Shown here: positions 1 to 4,107 of the stretch, one piece after another
Layout: each line of letters opens with the position of its first letter
Numbering within the stretch: the first letter of the stretch is position 1
NCBI GenBank assembly: GCA_027004315.1
Contig: JALTHV010000007.1
Location: 1-5,579 of the forward strand
Origin: Deltaproteobacteria bacterium
GTDB taxonomy: Bacteria; Desulfobacterota; Dissulfuribacteria; Dissulfuribacterales; UBA3076
Length of the DNA stretch: 5,579 nucleotides
Reading direction: 5' to 3'
The notes under the pieces: generated by a model
The model's database searches: none
Told to the model about the DNA's origin: nothing
Seen by the model: the letters and a program-made list of their open reading frames with translations, nothing else
Made by a program: the position numbers and the translations under genes

Positions 1-386
1 GGTATCTGGATAAGGTATCCCTTTCCATTAACGACTTTTACCTGAAGCCTGGTAAGGTCCTTCTTGGCCGGTCCTGACAGATATTTACCTCTCCAGGTAA
101 AGCGACTCTGGTGGCAGGGACAGAGGAATTGCCTGTCCACTTCACGATAGTTGACAGTACAGCCCAAATGGGGGCAACGGCGGGATACTGCCAGAGGTCC
201 TTTCTTGGTCTCAAACAGGGCAAACTGGGGCTCCAGCAAGAATTCTCCGGGCTTCAATCTGTCCCTTATGCGGACTACCTTGGGTGGACGAATGCGTTTC
301 TTTACCACAAATGCATATAGTGGATAGATAAGCCCCAGACCAAGGGCCCAGATACCTGTATGTTTCAGAAAGCCCCGGCGTGTCAT
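1..386 (-). CDS. Rieske [2Fe-2S] iron-sulfur protein, Tat-exported (partial, 3' end beyond left edge)
   Basis: An electron-transfer subunit of the type found in cytochrome bc1/b6f-like quinol-oxidising complexes, acting on the outer face of the cytoplasmic membrane. 128 codons are visible. The N terminus TRRGFLK (2-8) fits the twin-arginine motif S/T-R-R-x-F-L-K and is followed by one hydrophobic segment (about 11-28), probably an uncleaved anchor. Box I is CPHLGC (71-76) and box II is CPCHQS (89-94). By family knowledge Cys71, His73, Cys89 and His92 bind the cluster and Cys76-Cys91 form the disulfide. GPAKKDL (105-111) is the proline-loop region. The usual Gly after the box II His is Gln here. 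The last visible residues, GKGYLIQI, look like a final beta strand, so few residues are probably missing. The ATG overlaps the stop of the upstream DUF2905 gene (ATGA, 383-386), implying translational coupling. A cytochrome b gene may follow off the left edge but cannot be seen. The exact complex is not determinable. Confidence 0.93.
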   Translation of the reverse strand, partial: MTRRGFLKHTGIWALGLGLIYPLYAFVVKKRIRPPKVVRIRDRLKPGEFLLEPQFALFETKKGPLAVSRRCPHLGCTVNYREVDRQFLCPCHQSRFTWRGKYLSGPAKKDLTRLQVKVVNGKGYLIQI

Positions 387-604
387 CTGCGGAATATGGA
401 GATAATAAGGGTAAGGATTATGCTCAGGACTATACAAGTGACCCAGGGGAAATAGAATGTAAAGTTTCCCCTTCTGAATACGATATCTCCTGGCAGTCTG
501 CCCAGAAAGGGTATCTTGGGGCCCGTTATAAGAAACAGACCTATTATCGCAGACAATATACCTAAAAATAGCAGTATTTTACCGAGTTCTGACAATGGAT
601 TCAT
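383..604 (-). CDS. DUF2905 family small membrane protein
   Basis: A 73-residue protein with two predicted transmembrane helices (about 7-27 and 52-71). They are separated by a short loop carrying the family signature LGRLPGDI (34-41) and GNFTFYFPW (46-54). It matches the small bacterial DUF2905 family in length and pattern; the function is unknown. The ATG at 604 is preferred: the protein then begins MNPLSELGKILL, close to the usual family N terminus, and GGGA lies about ten bases upstream. A TTG at 619 would add five residues and has no clear ribosome binding site. The stop codon overlaps the Rieske start, so the two are very probably co-transcribed and coupled. A perfect -10 hexamer lies about 50 bases upstream. 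Any role in respiratory-complex assembly or membrane organisation would be inference from this coupling only. Confidence 0.88.
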   Translation of the reverse strand: MNPLSELGKILLFLGILSAIIGLFLITGPKIPFLGRLPGDIVFRRGNFTFYFPWVTCIVLSIILTLIISIFRR

Positions 605-656
605 GACTGGTTGTCCCAAACATCCAACGTTAGCCTTTTAGGCTGAAGTCTGTTAG

Positions 657-662
657 ATTATA
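657..662 (-). promoter_or_regulatory. Candidate -10 box for the DUF2905-Rieske pair
   Basis: The minus strand reads TATAAT, a perfect sigma-70-type -10 hexamer, 52 bases upstream of the DUF2905 ATG in the gap after queH. No convincing -35 is present: CTATTG at 17-bp spacing is the closest. Transcription would start near 650. A five-pair AGCCT/AGGCT hairpin (632-644) would lie in the leader, but it has no T tract and is not a terminator. The hexamer could be chance in this AT-rich gap. Confidence 0.4.
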
Positions 663-668
663 CCTTTA

Positions 669-694
669 AGACTAATAGCCAATAGACTATAGCC
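669..694 (-). repeat. Short direct repeat over the queH stop codon
   Basis: Two near-identical units, AGACTAATAGCC (669-680) and AGACTATAGCC (684-694), lie 15 bases apart as read on the plus strand. The second contains the complement of the queH TAG stop (687-689). They look like a local tandem duplication; no function is visible. Confidence 0.5.
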
Positions 695-1283
695 TATCTT
701 TACCTGACTTGGCCAGGAGCCTGTCATGTAATCTCTTTGCCCTCTTGCTATAGCGCTCTTCTTCACTATAGACACACCCACAGTAGGGCTGCCTGTAAAT
801 CCCTATCTTCTTTGACATCTCTATCCCCTCTACCCAACCCTTACGGAAATCCTGGTAATAGAATTTGATGCCATACATAGAGGCAAACTTTTCCCCAATC
901 TCACGGATGAGGTCGTGGCGCTGATAAGGGCTGTAGAGGAGCGTTGTACTGTAGGCAGGCAGGCCAAGTTCTGCGGCCTTTTGGGCAGAGGTCTTCAGAC
1001 GCAGGCTGTAACACACAGGACAGCGCTCGTCCGGGTCCTGCCGAGTGCCTATCTCCTTCATCCAGGTCCTGAGTCCATATCTAGACCCAGACTCATCCCA
1101 CAGCACAGGAAATGCAAATTTCTCCGCAGCGGTCTCCAGGGCCTCAACTCTGCGCTCAAATTCCCTAAAGGGATGGATATTGGGATTATAAAAATAGACG
1201 AGTGCATTGATGCCATCTTTGCGAAGTGTCTCGATTGGATATAGTGTACATGGCCCGCAACAGGTATGGAGTAGAATCTTCAT
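687..1283 (-). CDS. queH: Epoxyqueuosine reductase QueH
   Basis: Catalyses the last step of queuosine synthesis, reduction of epoxyqueuosine to queuosine at the wobble position of GUN-anticodon tRNAs, in the cytoplasm. It is the non-homologous alternative to the cobalamin-dependent QueG. The 198-residue protein has the family (formerly DUF208) hallmarks in order: HTCCGPC (6-12), CPVCY (88-92), the STTLLYSPYQ segment (112-121), DFRKGW (145-150) and QPYCGC (165-170). The clustered cysteines 8, 9, 12, 88, 91, 168 and 170 are the expected metal and iron-sulfur ligands, although which bind which site cannot be read from sequence. ATG 1283 is chosen because it puts MKILLHTCCGPC at the N terminus as in the family; a TTG at 1319 would add 12 unrelated residues and falls on the putative -35 box. 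There is no Shine-Dalgarno upstream, and a promoter-like sequence suggests leaderless initiation. The gene is divergent from ampG. No other queuosine genes are in view. Confidence 0.95.
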   Translation of the reverse strand: MKILLHTCCGPCTLYPIETLRKDGINALVYFYNPNIHPFREFERRVEALETAAEKFAFPVLWDESGSRYGLRTWMKEIGTRQDPDERCPVCYSLRLKTSAQKAAELGLPAYSTTLLYSPYQRHDLIREIGEKFASMYGIKFYYQDFRKGWVEGIEMSKKIGIYRQPYCGCVYSEEERYSKRAKRLHDRLLAKSGKDRL

Positions 1284-1290
1284 ATATGTA

Positions 1291-1319
1291 AATGTAGAAC
1301 TTACTAATGCCAGAGTCAA
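1291..1319 (-). promoter_or_regulatory. Putative queH promoter, probably leaderless
   Basis: On the minus strand TTGACT (1319-1314) and TACATT (1296-1291) are separated by exactly 17 bp. The first matches TTGACA at five of six positions, the second TATAAT at four of six. The queH ATG begins eight bases after the -10 box, where transcription would be expected to start. No Shine-Dalgarno precedes the ATG, which agrees with a leaderless mRNA. The -35 hexamer lies inside the target-site duplication of the adjoining palindromic element. Confidence 0.5.
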
Positions 1320-1320
1320 T
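1313..1320. repeat. Target-site duplication, left copy, of element A
   Basis: GAGTCAAT directly abuts the left end of the palindromic element and is repeated exactly at 1471-1478. The identity continues for two more bases (AT), but on the left those bases fall in the terminal repeat, and the second element also has an 8-bp duplication, so 8 bp is preferred over 10. Its complement contains the TTGACT -35 candidate of queH. Confidence 0.8.
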
Positions 1321-1470
1321 ATAACCGTTCACGTCTCCGGCCAGCAGTAGCCTTTTAAAGGGTTTCAGTGCGGATTAATAGGCAGAGTGTCCTGATCTTG
1401 TGCATCAGGCGATGCTCCTGAAACCCTGAAAAAGGCTACTGCTGGCCGGAGGGGGAATGTGAACGATTAC
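1321..1470 (+). mobile_element. MITE-like palindromic element, copy A
   Basis: A 150-bp non-coding element between the divergent genes queH and ampG. Its ends are imperfect inverted repeats: ATAACCGTTCAC at the left, and GTAATCGTTCAC as the complement of the right end. Inside are two 32-nt arms, 1337-1368 and 1418-1449, that pair with only two mismatches, enclosing a 49-nt loop (1369-1417). The loop holds a 6-bp hairpin, CCTGAT/ATCAGG (1391-1409). It is flanked by an 8-bp direct repeat and has a second copy at 2786-2936 in opposite orientation, about 85-90% identical by eye. No transposase is encoded. GTAA-type ends with 8-bp duplications recall the IS66 family, which is inference. Mobilisation in trans is likewise inferred. 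Confidence 0.85.
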
Positions 1471-1478
1471 GAGTCAAT
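1471..1478. repeat. Target-site duplication, right copy, of element A
   Basis: An exact second copy of GAGTCAAT, directly abutting the right end of the element. Removing one copy plus the element leaves an intergenic gap of only about 57 bp between queH and ampG. Confidence 0.8.
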
Positions 1479-1485
1479 ATGTCAG

Positions 1486-1494
1486 AAAGGAAAG
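1486..1494 (+). promoter_or_regulatory. ampG ribosome binding site
   Basis: AAAGGAAAG lies just upstream of the GTG at 1499, with eight bases between its GG and the start codon. It is the only good Shine-Dalgarno near the 5' end and supports the GTG start. No convincing promoter for ampG was found in the 20 bases between the duplicated target and the start, nor in the palindromic element. Confidence 0.6.
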
Positions 1495-1498
1495 AAAT

Positions 1499-2782
1499 GT
1501 GTCCTATTCACCCAAAAAGACCTTTGCCAGGATAGCAAAGATATCATGCCTCAAGTCCCTGCTCCCATTTCTTACATCCAGACGTCTGGCAGTCATGCTC
1601 CCTATGGGTCTGGCCTCAGGGCTTCCTTTGGCCCTGACAGGTGGGACACTCCAGGCCTGGCTTACAGTGGATGGCGTAGATATCCGCACCATTGGCCTCT
1701 TTTCTCTTGTCGGGATCCCCTACACCCTGAAGTTTCTGTGGTCACCCCTCATGGACCGCTTTTCCCTACCATGGCTGGGAAGACGCAGAGGCTGGATACT
1801 CCTCACCCAGGGTATCCTGGCAACAGGCATAACTGCCATGGCCTTTACGTCTCCTGCAGATGCCCCTTCAATTATGGCCTGTCTTGCCCTGGTAGTGGCC
1901 TTTAGCTCTGCATCCCAAGACATTGTCATAGATGCCTACCGCACTGATCTCTTGAAGGAAAAAGAAAGAGGACTTGGGGTTGCGCTCTCGGTTACTGGCT
2001 ACAGGACTGCCATGCTGATATCAGGGGCCCTGGCCCTCATACTCTCAGACCACATAGGTTGGCATAACACCTATATCCTCATGGCATGCATCATGGCCCT
2101 TGGAATGCTGGGGACACTCATGGGACCTGAGACAAGGTCTTCTTCCTCTGTGCCAAAGAGCATGGCCGATGCGCTTACCGGCCCTCTAAAGGAGTTCTTC
2201 TCAAGGCCGGCAGCCATTTCCATATTGGTCCTTGTCGTACTCTATAAACTTGGAGATGCCTTTGCCGGCACCCTGACTACTGCCTTTCTTATCCGTGGTG
2301 TAGGCTTTAGCCCTGCAGACGTTGGGACAATAAACAAGGGATTTGGCCTCCTTGCAACCCTCATGGGTGCCCTGGTAGGGGGGAGTCTTATGACAAAGAT
2401 GGGGCTCTTTGGTGCCCTTATGTTGTTTGGAGTATTACAGGCAGTATCTAATCTCTCCTTTATGGTACTTGCCTGGATTGGAAAGAGTTACTGTGCAATG
2501 ATTGCCGCAGTCGGTATTGAAAATATCTCCGGTGGAATGGGCACGGCGGCCTTTGTGACATTCCTCATGGCACTATGTGACCATCGCTTTACAGCGACCC
2601 AGTATGCGCTCCTATCTGCACTTGCCTCGCTGGGGAGGGTCTTTATGGGACCCCCATCGGGATTCCTGGTCAAGTGGGTGGGATGGCCGGAATTTTTCTT
2701 CATCACTACCCTGACGGCCCTGCCTGGGCTGGTGCTCCTGTGGTGGATGAGACGGCGGATATATGGCCTTGAAGGGAATTGA
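1499..2782 (+). CDS. ampG: AmpG-family muropeptide permease (MFS)
   Basis: An inner-membrane major-facilitator permease that brings GlcNAc-anhydro-muropeptides from the periplasm into the cytoplasm for cell-wall recycling. The 427-residue protein has about 12 hydrophobic segments. It carries strong AmpG signatures: ASGLPLALTGGTLQAW (39-54), GLFSLVGIPYTLKFLWSP (66-83), LGRRRGW (93-99), SQDIVIDAYR (139-148), LYKLGDAFAG (248-257), FLIRGVGF (263-270) and ENISGGMGTAAF (341-352). E. coli AmpG is 491 residues and has a C-terminal extension; this one ends after the core fold, as many non-enterobacterial homologues do. The start is GTG, supported by the upstream AAAGGAAAG; the N terminus carries about 25 extra residues before the first helix. 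ATG codons at 1479 and 1497 are out of frame. Palindromic elements flank the gene on both sides, and the stop codon lies inside the target duplication of the second. No beta-lactamase, AmpD or AmpR gene is in view. Confidence 0.95.
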   Translation: MSYSPKKTFARIAKISCLKSLLPFLTSRRLAVMLPMGLASGLPLALTGGTLQAWLTVDGVDIRTIGLFSLVGIPYTLKFLWSPLMDRFSLPWLGRRRGWILLTQGILATGITAMAFTSPADAPSIMACLALVVAFSSASQDIVIDAYRTDLLKEKERGLGVALSVTGYRTAMLISGALALILSDHIGWHNTYILMACIMALGMLGTLMGPETRSSSSVPKSMADALTGPLKEFFSRPAAISILVLVVLYKLGDAFAGTLTTAFLIRGVGFSPADVGTINKGFGLLATLMGALVGGSLMTKMGLFGALMLFGVLQAVSNLSFMVLAWIGKSYCAMIAAVGIENISGGMGTAAFVTFLMALCDHRFTATQYALLSALASLGRVFMGPPSGFLVKWVGWPEFFFITTLTALPGLVLLWWMRRRIYGLEGN

Positions 2783-2785
2783 AGC
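2778..2785. repeat. Target-site duplication, left copy, of element B
   Basis: ATTGAAGC is repeated exactly at 2937-2944, and the bases on either side of the two copies differ, so the duplication is exactly 8 bp. It contains the TGA stop of ampG (2780-2782). Confidence 0.85.
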
Positions 2786-2936
2786 AAACCGTTCACATCC
2801 CCCTCCCCCCGGCCAACAGTAGCCTTTTGAAGGGTTTCAGGAGCATCGCCTGATGCACAAGATTAGGGCACTTGCCTATTAATCCGCACTGAAACCCTTC
2901 AAAAGGCTACCCCCGGCCGGGGACGTGGACGGTTAC
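2786..2936 (-). mobile_element. MITE-like palindromic element, copy B (inverted relative to A)
   Basis: A 151-bp element starting three bases after the ampG stop codon. Its ends are AAACCGTTCAC at the left, and GTAACCGTCCAC as the complement of the right end. The 32-nt arms 2809-2840 and 2889-2920 pair except at four adjacent positions (AACA facing a G run on the same-strand comparison), enclosing a 48-nt loop (2841-2888). The loop is the reverse complement of the copy A loop apart from one indel and two substitutions. The asymmetric C-rich stretch next to the left end matches the right end of A, confirming the inverted orientation. It has no coding capacity and no T tract after the stem, so it is not a classic intrinsic terminator, although the transcribed hairpin could affect ampG mRNA stability or read-through to recA. 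Confidence 0.85.
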
Positions 2937-2944
2937 ATTGAAGC
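2937..2944. repeat. Target-site duplication, right copy, of element B
   Basis: An exact second copy of ATTGAAGC directly abutting the right end of element B. Because each element has its own distinct duplication, the two inserted separately. Confidence 0.85.
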
Positions 2945-2960
2945 GATGTTAAGGATAGAG

Positions 2961-2992
2961 TATCTTCTACTAGAGATAAAATATTATAGAAT
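2961..2992 (+). promoter_or_regulatory. Probable recA promoter region, with an 18-bp dyad
   Basis: An AT-rich stretch 60-90 bases upstream of recA. It contains several -10-like hexamers: TAAAAT (2977-2982), TATTAT (2982-2987) and TAGAAT (2987-2992). None has a good -35 at normal spacing. An interrupted dyad, TATCT and AGATA eight bases apart (2961-2978), overlaps the region and could be an operator. It does not match the E. coli LexA box CTG-N10-CAG, nor any LexA site I can name with confidence. Confidence 0.3.
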
Positions 2993-3001
2993 AATTGTAA
3001 T

Positions 3002-3037
3002 GAATAATCAGTGTAATCTGCGGAATCTGTGGATTCA
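3002..3037 (+). repeat. Four near-tandem 9-nt units upstream of recA
   Basis: Consecutive 9-nt units GAATAATCA, GTGTAATCT, GCGGAATCT and GTGGATTCA share the pattern G-T-G-G-A-A-T-C-T/A. They end two bases before the AGGAGG ribosome binding site. The last units also form an inverted repeat, GAATC/GATTC, with a four-base spacer. They would lie in the recA mRNA leader. Function is unknown. Confidence 0.5.
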
Positions 3038-3039
3038 AT

Positions 3040-3045
3040 AGGAGG
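3040..3045 (+). promoter_or_regulatory. recA ribosome binding site
   Basis: AGGAGG is a perfect Shine-Dalgarno core placed five bases before the recA ATG. It is the strongest in the window and fixes the start codon. Confidence 0.85.
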
Positions 3046-3050
3046 ATAGA

Positions 3051-4103
3051 ATGGCAGGGCCAACCCTTAAAGACAAGGAAAGAGCTGTTGATATAGCCAT
3101 TTCCCAGATACAGAAGCAGTTTGGAAAAGGTGCTGTGATGAGGCTTGGAGACCAAGGCGGGGTAGAAGATGTCTCTGTAATCCCAACAGGTTCTATTGCC
3201 GTTGACATAGCTACTGGTATTGGAGGTATACCGCGAGGTAGAATAGTAGAAATATATGGCCCGGAGTCTTCAGGAAAGACTACCCTAGCACTGCATATGA
3301 TCGCAGAGGCCCAGAAACAGGATGGTATAGCTGCCTTTGTAGATGCGGAACACGCCATGGATCCAGTCTATGCCAGCCATCTTGGTGTGAATACTGACGA
3401 ACTCTTGATCTCTCAGCCGGATTACGGTGAGCAGGCCCTTGAGATCGTTGATGCCTTGGTGCGTAGCGGGGCAGTAGATATTATAGTAGTGGACTCTGTG
3501 GCTGCCCTGGTCCCAAAGGCAGAGATAGAGGGGGAAATGGGGGACCAACACATGGGACTCCAGGCCAGGCTGATGTCTCAGGCCCTAAGGAAACTCACAG
3601 GCAATATCAATCGTACCAAGACAGCGCTGGTCTTTATCAACCAAATCCGCATGAAAATAGGGGTGATGTTTGGCAACCCTGAGACCACAACCGGTGGAAA
3701 TGCCCTTAAATTCTATGCTACCCTGCGAATGGATATAAGGAGGATAGCCTCTCTCAAGGAGGGGGCAGACGTTATAGGGAACCGGACCAGGGTAAAGATA
3801 GTCAAAAATAAGGTCGCCCCTCCGTTTAAGACGGCAGAGTTTGACATATTCTATGGAGAAGGGATCTCGAGAGAGAGCTCCTTGATCGATCTGGCAGCAG
3901 CAGTGGACATTATTGAAAAGAGCGGGGCATGGTACTCATATGAAGGAGAAAGGCTGGGACAGGGCCGTGAAAATGTGCGGACCTTTCTGAAGGCCCATGC
4001 TGATATTGCCGACCGGATAGAAGGTCAGGTAAGAGAGGCATATAACCTCAACCCGGCCGAGGTCAGACAGGAGGGCAAAGAAAAGGTAGAGGAACCTGAC
4101 TAG
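3051..4103 (+). CDS. recA: Recombinase RecA
   Basis: The ATP-dependent DNA strand-exchange protein of homologous recombination, and co-protease for LexA self-cleavage in SOS-regulated bacteria. Full length at 350 residues (E. coli 353). The order of parts is typical: N-terminal oligomerisation helix with QKQFGKGAVMRLGD (21-34), Walker A GPESSGKT (70-77), catalytic Glu100 in DAEHA (98-102), Walker B DIIVVDS (143-149), loop L1 around EGEMGDQHMG (160-169), FINQIRMKIG (195-204), loop L2 GNPETTTGG (208-216), and KNKVAPPFKTAEF (252-264) with the interface lysines Lys252 and Lys254. It ends in a short charged tail, EGKEKVEEPD. Small departures such as DAEHAM for the usual DAEHAL look neutral. No inteins or insertions are seen. 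alaS follows after four bases, so the two are very likely one transcript. Confidence 0.99.
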   Translation: MAGPTLKDKERAVDIAISQIQKQFGKGAVMRLGDQGGVEDVSVIPTGSIAVDIATGIGGIPRGRIVEIYGPESSGKTTLALHMIAEAQKQDGIAAFVDAEHAMDPVYASHLGVNTDELLISQPDYGEQALEIVDALVRSGAVDIIVVDSVAALVPKAEIEGEMGDQHMGLQARLMSQALRKLTGNINRTKTALVFINQIRMKIGVMFGNPETTTGGNALKFYATLRMDIRRIASLKEGADVIGNRTRVKIVKNKVAPPFKTAEFDIFYGEGISRESSLIDLAAAVDIIEKSGAWYSYEGERLGQGRENVRTFLKAHADIADRIEGQVREAYNLNPAEVRQEGKEKVEEPD

Positions 4104-4107
4104 GCCT

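Noticed and set aside
1284..1319. TTG start giving queH 12 extra residues
   Set aside because: The extra residues are not part of the QueH family pattern, there is no ribosome binding site, and the TTG coincides with the -35 candidate.
1284..1498. PreQ1 riboswitch ahead of queH
   Set aside because: The probable transcript begins at the start codon and leaves no room for a leader. queH acts after tRNA insertion, and no aptamer-like fold was seen.
1459..1905. Open frame overlapping the first third of ampG
   Set aside because: It starts inside the palindromic element, its translation resembles no family, and it is out of frame with the unmistakable AmpG sequence.
1337..2920. CRISPR array or tandem repeat array
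   Set aside because: There are only two copies, 1.3 kb apart, each an inverted palindrome with an intervening gene, and no spacer series.
2809..2920. Rho-independent terminator for ampG
   Set aside because: The stem is strong, but the loop is 48 nt long and the 3' arm is followed by G-rich sequence without a T tract.
1313..2944. Composite transposon carrying ampG between two inverted elements
   Set aside because: Each element has its own distinct 8-bp duplication on both sides. A unit moved together would show one duplication at the outer ends only. The data fit two separate insertions around a resident ampG.
2945..3050. E. coli-type LexA box upstream of recA
   Set aside because: No CTG-N10-CAG site could be found in the recA upstream region.
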